Shown piece after piece: positions 1 to 5,070 of a DNA stretch of 9,882 nt. Source of the stretch: Alphaproteobacteria bacterium (GTDB lineage: Bacteria > Pseudomonadota > Alphaproteobacteria > Caulobacterales > Maricaulaceae); NCBI GenBank assembly GCA_030428405.1, contig JAUIEH010000064.1, forward strand, positions 1-9,882. Direction: 5' to 3'. The position numbers and the translations under genes are program-made. Below the pieces are notes generated by a model. It worked only from the letters and a program-made list of their open reading frames with translations, had not been told where the DNA came from and did no database searches. Position 1 is the first letter of the stretch; the number at the start of each line of letters is the position of its first letter.

Positions 1-1
1 G

Positions 2-301
2 CCTGAATTCGTGCTTATCGACGGCGACAAATCGCCCGCGCTCGCCTGTCCCTCCGAGACGGTCATATCTGGCGACGCCCGCTCCATCTCAATCGCGGCT
101 GCGTCGGTCATCGCCAAGGTCACGCGCGACCGCTTGATGGTCGAAGCAGATCTGCGCTGGCCGGGCTATGGCTTCGCCGGCCATAAGGGCTATCTCGCAC
201 GCGTCCATCAGGACGCTCTGCGCACGCTCGGCCCCTGCCCCATCCATCGCCGCTGCTTCGCGCCCGTGCGCGAGGCTTCGCAAGCTCTCTCAGCGCGTTA
301 A
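2..301 (+). CDS. rnhB: Ribonuclease HII, C-terminal part (5' end outside window)
   Basis: RNase HII cuts RNA in RNA:DNA hybrids and removes single ribonucleotides misincorporated into DNA, working in the cytoplasm. The frame is open from the left edge, so only the last 99 residues are present; the N-terminal DEAGRG-type motif with the first two metal-binding acids is missing. Visible family landmarks are LIDGD (Asp codon at 20-22, the third catalytic acid), GDARSISIAAASVIAKVTRD (last Asp at 128-130, the fourth acid), the PGYGFAGHKGY block, and the C-terminal GPCPIHRRCFAPVR block that closes most bacterial RnhB proteins. The GTG at 11 is internal and not a start. ccrM follows after 67 nt on the same strand, the rnhB-ccrM order known from Caulobacter relatives. 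Identification is very secure; only the 5' boundary is unknown. Confidence 0.96.
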   Translation, partial: PEFVLIDGDKSPALACPSETVISGDARSISIAAASVIAKVTRDRLMVEADLRWPGYGFAGHKGYLARVHQDALRTLGPCPIHRRCFAPVREASQALSAR

Positions 302-352
302 GCTCCCGGCAACGGGATCAGCCGATGCATGCAGCTTCGCGTCGGACACCGA

Positions 353-363
353 TCTCCGGAGAG
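353..363 (+). promoter_or_regulatory. ccrM ribosome binding site inside a 10-bp palindrome
   Basis: GGAGAG at 358-363 lies 5 nt before the ATG at 369 and decides the ccrM start. It overlaps the perfect palindrome TCTCCGGAGA (353-362). A small hairpin with a GCAA tetraloop (TCCCG / CGGGA, 304-317) lies upstream, just after the rnhB stop. The 302-368 gap contains no GANTC site. Whether the palindrome binds a regulator is unknown; the ribosome binding site itself is clear. Confidence 0.6.
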
Positions 364-368
364 CAGTC

Positions 369-1454
369 ATGGCCCAGCCCGCGCTGGACAGGATCATTAT
401 TGGCGATTGCATCGAAGAGATGCGCCGGCTGCCAGACCGGTGCGTCGATCTCGTCTTCGCTGATCCGCCCTATAATCTTCAGCTCGGCGGCGATCTGACC
501 CGGCCGGACCAGTCGCGCGTCGATGCGGTCACGGAGCGCTGGGACCATTTCGACGCGTTTGAAGACTATGACCTGTTCACCCATTCCTGGCTCGAAGAGG
601 CCCGGCGGGTGATGAAGGACGAAGCCACGATCTGGGTGATCGGCAGCTATCACAACATTTATCGCGTCGGCGGCATGCTGCAGGATCAGGGCTATTGGAT
701 CCTGAACGACGTCGTCTGGCGCAAATCCAACCCGATGCCAAATTTCAAAGGCACCCGCTTCGCCAACGCCCATGAAACGCTGATCTGGGCGCTGAAGAGC
801 AAGGATCAAAAGCGCTACACCTTTAATTACGCCGCCATGAAAATGCTGAACGGCGAATTGCAGATGCGCTCTGACTGGACCCTGCCGATCTGCTCAGGCG
901 CCGAGCGTGTGCGCGATGAAACGGGCGCGAAAGCGCATCCGACGCAGAAGCCGGAATCCCTGCTCCACCGCGTGATCCTGTCCTCGACCAATCCGGGCGA
1001 CGTGATCCTCGATCCCTTTTTCGGCGTCGGCACGACGGGCGCGGTCGCGAAAAAGCTGGGCCGGCGCTTCATCGGCATTGAGCGCGAAGAAAATTACGCA
1101 GCATTGGCGAAGGAGCGCGTGGCGCGCATCACGCCTTTGCCGGAAGACGAGCTTCACATCACCAAATCCAAGCGCCAGGAGCAGCGCATCCCGTTCGGAA
1201 CGGTCGTTGAACGCGGTTTGCTGAGCGCGGGCGACAAAATCCTGAGCCCGGACGGGCGTCACGTCGCGCGGGTCCGTGCCGACGGCTCGATTGCGACGGC
1301 TGATGCGGCGGGCTCAATTCACCAGGTCGGCGCGCATGTCATGCAGGCTCAGGCGTGTAATGGCTGGACGTTCTGGCATTACAAGACGGCGGACAAAGGG
1401 CTCGCCCCAATCGACGTTCTGCGCCGCAAGGTCCGCGAGGAAATCGAGCGCTGA
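369..1454 (+). CDS. ccrM: CcrM-type orphan DNA adenine-N6 methyltransferase (GANTC)
   Basis: This 361-residue protein is a beta-class N6-adenine methyltransferase that transfers a methyl group from S-adenosylmethionine to the adenine of GANTC. In Caulobacter and relatives it acts late in the cell cycle and works without a partner restriction enzyme. The catalytic DPPY motif is at residues 32-35 in the context VDLVFADPPYNLQLGGD, and the SAM-binding DPFFGVGTTG is at 215-224, the beta-class order. A DNA-contacting block rich in NPMPNFKGTRFANAHET lies at about 121-137. The C-terminal region (about 277-361, starting GTVVERGLLSAGD and containing ACNGWTFWH) is the extra RAMA-like DNA-binding domain typical of CcrM. 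Length and layout match Caulobacter CcrM (358 residues). The start is the ATG 5 nt after GGAGAG; an in-frame extension back to 168 would run into rnhB. No restriction endonuclease gene is nearby, which supports an orphan role. Confidence 0.97.
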   Translation: MAQPALDRIIIGDCIEEMRRLPDRCVDLVFADPPYNLQLGGDLTRPDQSRVDAVTERWDHFDAFEDYDLFTHSWLEEARRVMKDEATIWVIGSYHNIYRVGGMLQDQGYWILNDVVWRKSNPMPNFKGTRFANAHETLIWALKSKDQKRYTFNYAAMKMLNGELQMRSDWTLPICSGAERVRDETGAKAHPTQKPESLLHRVILSSTNPGDVILDPFFGVGTTGAVAKKLGRRFIGIEREENYAALAKERVARITPLPEDELHITKSKRQEQRIPFGTVVERGLLSAGDKILSPDGRHVARVRADGSIATADAAGSIHQVGAHVMQAQACNGWTFWHYKTADKGLAPIDVLRRKVREEIER

Positions 1455-1476
1455 TCGCTCAACGCTCGAGCTTCGT

Positions 1477-1575
1477 TCAACCCGCACCGAAGATCTGAGC
1501 CGCGGCCGGCGTGGCGGCAATGGACGTCGCGTTGACCAAGAAGGACGCGGCGAGACTGTAAAAAAACCGGCGCAT
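1477..1575 (-). CDS. Possible 32-residue signal-peptide-like microprotein
   Basis: A short minus-strand frame begins ATG at 1575 and ends TGA at 1477-1479. It has a good Shine-Dalgarno, AGGGGA, 6 nt before the ATG. The product starts MRRFFYSLAASFLVN, then a small-residue stretch and TPAAAQ, and ends IFGAG. It looks like a complete signal peptide (positive n-region, hydrophobic core, A-x-A cleavage site) with only about six residues after the predicted cut. It lies 105 nt beyond the mutY stop and its 3' end faces the ccrM 3' end 22 nt away. A run of seven adenines at 1560-1566 (plus strand) sits in the codons for residues 4-6, so a longer original gene broken by slippage is possible. I do not recognise it. 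It could be a secreted or membrane microprotein, a gene remnant, or chance. Confidence 0.35.
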   Translation of the reverse strand: MRRFFYSLAASFLVNATSIAATPAAAQIFGAG

Positions 1576-1616
1576 GTCTGTTCCCCTGAGCGCGTGTTGA
1601 TCGTGAGAACAGTGAT

Positions 1617-1641
1617 AGGCCCGCCTCGCTGAACCGGGCCT
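1617..1641. repeat. Inverted repeat downstream of mutY
   Basis: AGGCCCG (1617-1623) and CGGGCCT (1635-1641) are perfect 7-base arms around an 11-nt loop. The element lies 39 nt past the mutY stop and 41 nt before the ATG of the small ORF at 1575. No T-run follows on either strand, so it is not a clear intrinsic terminator. It may stabilise the mutY 3' end or separate mutY from the small ORF. Confidence 0.4.
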
Positions 1642-1680
1642 GAATTGCCGGCGCAACACGCGTTCACAAACCCGACAGGT

Positions 1681-2790
1681 TCAGACCTTTCGCCGCGCAC
1701 GCCGTTCAGGCGAAAGCGCGCGCGCAACGACCTTGCGCATGACGCTGGGCAGGCCGAGTTCGTCGAGATCGCCGGCTGCGCCCCACCATTCTTCAGGCCC
1801 CGGCTTGAAGCGCGCCGGCGCATCCGCGCGCCAGACATCCAGAATGAGCGCAAAATGCGTGAAGACGTGGCTGACCGGCTCATCAAGCTTGCGCCATTTC
1901 GCGTCTGCGGGCGCGCTTCCCAGCGCCTCCTCGTCCGTCCACATCCCATCACGCCAGACCGTTGTCGGTGTCTCGGGCATGCCTCCCAGAAGCCCGCGCG
2001 CGGGCCTGCGGCGCAAGAGCACGAGACCATCCCGACACAGAACGAAGGCTGCGCCATGGCGCTGAGGCTTGGCGGCTTTCGCGGCGCGCTTCGGCCAGGC
2101 TTCCGGCGTTCCCGTCGCGTATGCCCTGCAAGCAGGCCGCCAGGGACAAGCGGCGCAATCGGGTCCTCTAGGCGTGCAGACCGTGGCGCCCAGATCCATG
2201 AGCGCCTGGGCGTAATCGCCAGAGCGCTCATCGCCCGCCAACGAAGCCGCATGCGCCTTCAGCTTTGGCTTGACGGCGGGCAGAGGCGCATCTTCCGCGA
2301 ACAGGCGCGCCATGACCCGCTCGACATTTCCGTCCACGACATTGGCTGGTTCATCAAACACGATCGCCGCAATAGCGGCGGCGGTGTACGGACCAATGCC
2401 CGGCAGCTTCAGCAGCCCCGCCTCGGTGTCGGGAAAGGCGCCGCCGGCCGCCGCCACAGCCTTGGCGCAAGCGTGGAGATTGCGCGCCCGCGCATAATAG
2501 CCAAGCCCCGCCCACAGTTTCAGCACCTCCGCGAGCGACGCGGCCGCCAGCGCGCCGACATCCGGAAACCGGTCGAGAAAACGCTCATAGTACGGAATGA
2601 CGGCCGTCACGGTGGTCTGCTGAAGCATGATTTCGGACAGCCAGACGCGGTATGGATCGGGCCGTGCGCCTTCGCGGCGCCGCGCCGGCCCGATGCGCCA
2701 CGGCAGGTCGCGCGCATGGGCGTCATACCAGGCGAGCAATCTGCGGCGCAGCTGCGCGCGAGCGGGATGAGCGGCGATTTTCAGCGGCAT
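1681..2790 (-). CDS. mutY: A/G-specific adenine glycosylase MutY
   Basis: MutY excises adenine mispaired with 8-oxoguanine, preventing G:C to T:A changes. The 369-residue protein shows the full family layout: SEIMLQQTTV with the catalytic Glu at about 53, the helix-hairpin-helix LPGIGPYTAAAIAAI (129-143), catalytic Asp at about 153 in VVDGNVERV, and the iron-sulphur cluster ligands C205-x6-C212-x2-C215-x5-C221. A C-terminal NUDIX-like domain for 8-oxoG recognition carries GLLGGM and VSHVFTHFALIL. All catalytic and cluster residues are present. The ATG at 2790 is chosen because family proteins begin a few residues before this point; a TTG at 2796 would add only two residues. The Shine-Dalgarno is weak (GGA about 7 nt upstream). 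It follows the lipoprotein-like gene after 62 nt on the same strand and converges on ccrM. Confidence 0.96.
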   Translation of the reverse strand: MPLKIAAHPARAQLRRRLLAWYDAHARDLPWRIGPARRREGARPDPYRVWLSEIMLQQTTVTAVIPYYERFLDRFPDVGALAAASLAEVLKLWAGLGYYARARNLHACAKAVAAAGGAFPDTEAGLLKLPGIGPYTAAAIAAIVFDEPANVVDGNVERVMARLFAEDAPLPAVKPKLKAHAASLAGDERSGDYAQALMDLGATVCTPRGPDCAACPWRPACRAYATGTPEAWPKRAAKAAKPQRHGAAFVLCRDGLVLLRRRPARGLLGGMPETPTTVWRDGMWTDEEALGSAPADAKWRKLDEPVSHVFTHFALILDVWRADAPARFKPGPEEWWGAAGDLDELGLPSVMRKVVARALSPERRARRKV

Positions 2791-2807
2791 GATCAATCCA
2801 CATCACT

Positions 2808-2832
2808 GTGTGTTGGATTGCCATCAACACAC
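2808..2832. repeat. Inverted repeat in front of mutY
   Basis: GTGTGTTG (2808-2815) and CAACACAC (2825-2832) are perfect 8-base arms around a 9-nt centre, located 18-42 nt before the mutY ATG, where a promoter or leader would lie. No T-run follows. It could be an operator, a leader hairpin affecting mutY translation, or a 3'-end hairpin for the upstream lipoprotein-like gene, whose stop lies 21 nt away. The symmetry is directly visible; the role is open. Confidence 0.4.
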
Positions 2833-2852
2833 TGAACAAAGTTAGGCCGGAA

Positions 2853-3377
2853 CTACCGCCGCGATCGGCGCCAAGCCTCGTAGGTGCGCTCATTCAAAGC
2901 GAACGTCTCGTCGCATTCGTCGCGTCGCTCTTCGGTGATGCGCGATCTCGCATCAACGAGCTGAGCGGACGCATCCATGCCGACAGAATTCGCAATGAGG
3001 AATATTCCGCAATATGCGTCAATCAAGTGCGACCTATATTGTTCGCCTACTGACAGCATGCTTTCATATTCGTCTATTTGGCATGCAAGCGCGCGTGTAT
3101 CGCGTAGGTCGGCTGCGGCGCTAATGCGCTCGCTTCGACGCGCTGTCGCAGTCATGTGTCGTTCAATCGCTTCGACGGTGAATGAGCCCATCTCGGGTTC
3201 TTCACACACGCCATCCCATTCGGCCGCGAGCGCGGCGCGCTCGTCCATTTCCGCGAAATGATCGCGGGGATCAAATCGCGAAACAGATGGTTCTGGTTCC
3301 TGAGTTAACAGCCTTACACACGCCACGACACTGAGCAGCGAGACGACCAGCGTCAAAACCGTCATCGGCTTGATCAT
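2853..3377 (-). CDS. Unrecognised lipoprotein-like envelope protein with four cysteines
   Basis: A 174-residue protein I do not recognise. The N-terminus is MIKPMTVLTLVVSLLSVVAC: one lysine, a hydrophobic core, and a VVAC sequence that fits a lipobox, which would make Cys20 the lipidated residue; an uncleaved N-terminal anchor is the alternative. The remainder is hydrophilic, rich in Glu, Arg and Asp and probably mostly helical, with no second membrane segment. Four further cysteines (58, 99, 123, 155) could form two disulfides in the periplasm. The C-terminus is basic (WRRSRR). GC content is lower than in its neighbours (95 of 180 bases at 2941-3120 by hand count) and AT-rich codons are commoner, hinting at acquisition or relaxed selection. 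The Shine-Dalgarno is poor, but the start overlaps the stop of a short upstream frame (ATGA at 3377-3374), suggesting coupled translation. The frame is intact and plausibly real. Confidence 0.7.
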   Translation of the reverse strand: MIKPMTVLTLVVSLLSVVACVRLLTQEPEPSVSRFDPRDHFAEMDERAALAAEWDGVCEEPEMGSFTVEAIERHMTATARRSERISAAADLRDTRALACQIDEYESMLSVGEQYRSHLIDAYCGIFLIANSVGMDASAQLVDARSRITEERRDECDETFALNERTYEAWRRSRR

Positions 3378-3451
3378 GCCCGCACTCGATCAACGCTCAT
3401 GTTCGCCCTCTCACACATTCGCTCCTTCAGCACAATTTCTTCCACGAGCAT
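3374..3451 (-). CDS. Possible 25-residue upstream ORF coupled to the lipoprotein-like gene
   Basis: A short frame on the minus strand starts ATG at 3451, begins MLVEEIVLKERM, and stops with the TGA of an ATGA overlap shared with the start of the next gene at 3377. An internal ATG at 3400 would give an 8-residue version, and that start has the best ribosome binding site of the region (GAGAGGG, 5 nt spacing). The frame stays open further upstream, but that part runs through the ompW terminator, so a longer protein is unlikely. It may serve only to bring ribosomes to the poorly initiated lipoprotein-like gene, or be the tail of a degraded gene. I do not recognise the peptide. Confidence 0.35.
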   Translation of the reverse strand: MLVEEIVLKERMCERANMSVDRVRA

Positions 3452-3489
3452 CCGCTGCAATGGCGTCAGAAAGGCGGCGCGCCCAAACG

Positions 3490-3524
3490 AAAAACGCGCG
3501 CGGGCCGTGAAGCTCGCGCGCGTT
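3490..3524 (-). terminator. Rho-independent terminator of the ompW gene
   Basis: Read on the minus strand, AACGCGCGCG pairs with CGCGCGCGTT as perfect 10-base arms (plus-strand 3515-3524 and 3493-3502). Three more inner pairs, one of them G-U, leave a 6-nt loop. The arm runs straight into TTTTT (3494-3490). The hairpin begins 37 nt after the ompW stop, so it should end that transcript before the lipoprotein-like gene, which then needs its own promoter. Confidence 0.85.
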
Positions 3525-3561
3525 CAGTCGTCAACGCTTGGGGGAAGTGAAGCGTCGGGTC

Positions 3562-4197
3562 TTAGAAGCGCCAGCCCACGCCCACGCCGATGACCCAGGG
3601 ATCGATGTCGACATCGGCGTTGACGATGCCGAGACCGCCGGCGTCAATCGTCACATCCGTGTTGATGTCGATATATTTGACGTCGAAGTTCAAGAACCAG
3701 TTCTCGCCGACGAAGTAGTCGAAGCCGACCTGGCCGGCGAGGCCGAAGCTGTCGTCATAATCGATCGACACGAGCGGGCTGCCGCCCGGAAGGTCGGCGT
3801 TGAAGAACGTCGTGTAGTTCACGCCGACGCCGACATAGGGCTGAAACGCCGTGCCGGTATCGAAATGGTATTGCAGCGTCACGGTCGGCGGCAGAAGCCA
3901 CGTATCGCCCAAATCGACATTGCCGAGCGCCGTGCCGGTCGCGGTGACGTCATGCGGCGTCACGGCCGCGATCAGTTCCACGGCGATGTGGTCGGTGAAG
4001 AAATAGGTGAAATCGATCTCCGGCACGATGCTGGCGTCGATGTCGACCGAACCACCGATCGGCGTGATGCTCGCGCTTTCGTTCGGCACGACGCCGAGAC
4101 CGCGCAAACGCACAAGAAAATCACCGGCGTCCGCCATGGCGGCGCCGCTGAACATGCTGGCCGCGGCGACGGCCGCGACTACCTGACGCAAAGACAT
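3562..4197 (-). CDS. OmpW-family outer-membrane beta-barrel protein
   Basis: The 211-residue precursor starts MSLRQVVAAVAAASMFSGAAMA, a signal peptide with likely cleavage after Ala22, leaving about 189 residues, the size of an eight-strand OmpW barrel. Mature features are DAGDFLVRLRGLGVVP near the N-terminus (OmpW proteins commonly open this way), alternating amphipathic strands (for example PTVTLQYHF, AFQPYVGVGVNYTTFF, WFLNFDVKYIDI), and a C-terminal GVGVGWRF whose final Phe is the usual barrel-assembly signal. OmpW proteins form narrow hydrophobic channels in the outer membrane and respond to envelope or oxygen stress in other bacteria; the substrate here is unknown. The ATG at 4197 is chosen over an in-frame GTG at 4215 because AGGGGA lies between them at correct spacing. 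A strong terminator follows. It is divergent from dciA and shares its intergenic region. Confidence 0.88.
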   Translation of the reverse strand: MSLRQVVAAVAAASMFSGAAMADAGDFLVRLRGLGVVPNESASITPIGGSVDIDASIVPEIDFTYFFTDHIAVELIAAVTPHDVTATGTALGNVDLGDTWLLPPTVTLQYHFDTGTAFQPYVGVGVNYTTFFNADLPGGSPLVSIDYDDSFGLAGQVGFDYFVGENWFLNFDVKYIDINTDVTIDAGGLGIVNADVDIDPWVIGVGVGWRF

Positions 4198-4486
4198 TGA
4201 AAGTCCCCTCTCCACAGAATCTCCGTTCGCAAAATACTCGCAAGCAGAGAAATCAAGCTGTTGGGTTGATAAAACTTCAACGCGCGCGCGGTTTCACTTG
4301 CGCATTCCGTCGCGCGGCAGGACGCCACGCGGCGAGACGCCACACCGTAAAGTTAACGACTCCTAAACTTTTCAATAATGCTTCTAAGAGGCGCGCGCTC
4401 TTCGTTTGTGGGTTGAGCTGGAACCGCCGCGCCTCAAAGTCATTTTTCTGGACGATCGCAGCAAAACGCCTGACGGTGTCTCGCTT
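4198..4486. promoter_or_regulatory. Divergent ompW / dciA intergenic region
   Basis: This 289-nt region must hold the promoters of ompW (leftward) and the dciA-dsbA-smc string (rightward). It is locally AT-rich around 4217-4300 and 4340-4385. It contains GANTC sites at 4217-4221, 20 nt before the ompW ATG, and 4358-4362; an imperfect dyad GTTGA / TCAAC (4265-4269, 4277-4281); and a direct repeat GACGCCAC (4321-4328, 4336-4343) with a 15-nt period. I see no further protein gene in it. An in-frame TTG at 4406 could lengthen dciA but has no ribosome binding site. Confidence 0.6.
4353..4379 (+). promoter_or_regulatory. Candidate CtrA-like box with embedded GANTC and a possible promoter
   Basis: TTAA (4353-4356), seven bases, then TAAAC (4364-4368) matches the CtrA consensus TTAA-N7-TTAAC with one mismatch, and the spacer contains the CcrM site GACTC (4358-4362). 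TTAACG (4353-4358) and AATAAT (4374-4379) sit 15 nt apart and could act as weak -35 and -10 elements for the rightward dciA transcript, although that spacing is short. The site lies 119-134 nt before the dciA ATG. The motif match is visible; regulation by CtrA or methylation is inferred. Confidence 0.4.
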
Positions 4487-5026
4487 ATGCCCGCTTCGAG
4501 CGCTCGATATGGTCGCGGCGAACCGCCCCGCGGACGTCCGGCGCGCAGGCCCCCGCCGCGCGCTAGCGCAGCCGTGCGTTCTTTGGTCATCAAATTCGGC
4601 CAGCAATTCGGACCGTCATTCAATGAAATCGCCACGCGCTGGCCTGACATAGTCGGCGAGCGCGCCGCGCGCGGCTGCACGCCGGTCAAATTGACGGGCC
4701 GCGGCGCCAAAGGCGTCCTGCATATCCGCGCCAGCGGCGCCGCCGCGGTGCTGATTGAAGCCGAAAGCGCCCGAATTCTCGAGCGCATCACAATGTTTTG
4801 CGGTTCTCCGGTCGCAGGCCGATTGAAAATCACGCGCGCCCCGGCCAAATCTGGGGCGAAGGGGTTGATGCGCGAGCCTGCACGCGGCGGAATCGCGCCG
4901 AGCCAGCGCGTCGCCCTTCAAGAAGGGCTTGCATCCGTAAAGGATAGCCGCTTGAAGGCCGCTTTGGAAAAGCTTGGCGGCGCGGTCTATTCCAATAGCC
5001 CGGACAAGCGCGGGCCGACGGCTTAA
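4487..5026 (+). CDS. dciA: DUF721 / DciA-family protein (probable replicative helicase loader)
   Basis: DciA proteins (DUF721) help load the replicative helicase DnaB onto DNA in bacteria lacking DnaC or DnaI. This 179-residue protein has a Pro/Arg-rich, positively charged N-terminus (residues 5-30, with RGRPARRPPPR), then the DUF721 core at about 30-120. Landmarks are the helix ending in RWPDIVGERAARGCTPVKL (51-69), then the VLHIRASGAAAVLIEAES strand-helix block (77-94) and a GRLKITRAP strand at 111-119. The last 60 residues are basic and less conserved. The ATG at 4487 is chosen because homologues have a short basic leader; its ribosome binding site is weak, and an upstream TTG at 4406 (206 residues) cannot be excluded. 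It precedes the dsbA-like gene by 44 nt. The family call is firm; the helicase-loading role is inferred from family members elsewhere. Confidence 0.82.
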   Translation: MPASSARYGRGEPPRGRPARRPPPRASAAVRSLVIKFGQQFGPSFNEIATRWPDIVGERAARGCTPVKLTGRGAKGVLHIRASGAAAVLIEAESARILERITMFCGSPVAGRLKITRAPAKSGAKGLMREPARGGIAPSQRVALQEGLASVKDSRLKAALEKLGGAVYSNSPDKRGPTA

Positions 5027-5030
5027 TCCG

Positions 5031-5047
5031 CCGAAACGGCGTTTCGG
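5031..5047. repeat. Short hairpin between dciA and the dsbA-like gene
   Basis: CCGAAAC (5031-5037) and GTTTCGG (5041-5047) form a perfect 7-bp stem with a 3-nt loop, starting 4 nt after the dciA stop. No T-run follows, so it is unlikely to stop transcription fully; it may protect or process the mRNA between the two genes. The AGGAG of the next gene begins 11 nt later. Confidence 0.45.
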
Positions 5048-5070
5048 ACGACCAGATAGGAGCTTCCCCC

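Noticed and set aside
168..368. In-frame upstream extension of ccrM
   Set aside because: It would overlap rnhB by more than 130 nt and lacks homology to CcrM, while the ATG at 369 has a good Shine-Dalgarno and matches the usual length.
369..1454. ccrM as part of a restriction-modification or defence system
   Set aside because: The protein is a textbook CcrM with its C-terminal domain, next to rnhB, with no endonuclease, specificity or other defence gene in the window.
1446..1470. CGAGCG / CGCTCG repeat at the ccrM stop as a terminator
   Set aside because: Only six pairs with a long loop and no T-run on either strand; too weak to call.
1645..2835. Long plus-strand open frame (396 codons) opposite mutY
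   Set aside because: MutY has every catalytic and cluster residue; the opposite frame is Arg/Pro/Ala-rich with no recognisable domain.
3538..4200. Long plus-strand open frame (220 codons) over the ompW gene
   Set aside because: It is the mirror frame of a gene with a signal peptide, barrel strands and terminal Phe. Its product is a charged, repetitive Asp/Arg/His/Val sequence without any fold signature, as expected of antisense frames in high-GC DNA.
4198..4215. GTG at 4215 as the ompW start
   Set aside because: The AGGGGA ribosome binding site lies inside this extension, and it would put extra charged residues ahead of a signal peptide that is already complete from 4197.
4321..4343. GACGCCAC direct repeat (15-nt period) as a regulatory array
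   Set aside because: Only two 8-base copies in GC-rich sequence; could be chance, so it is noted only within the intergenic entry.
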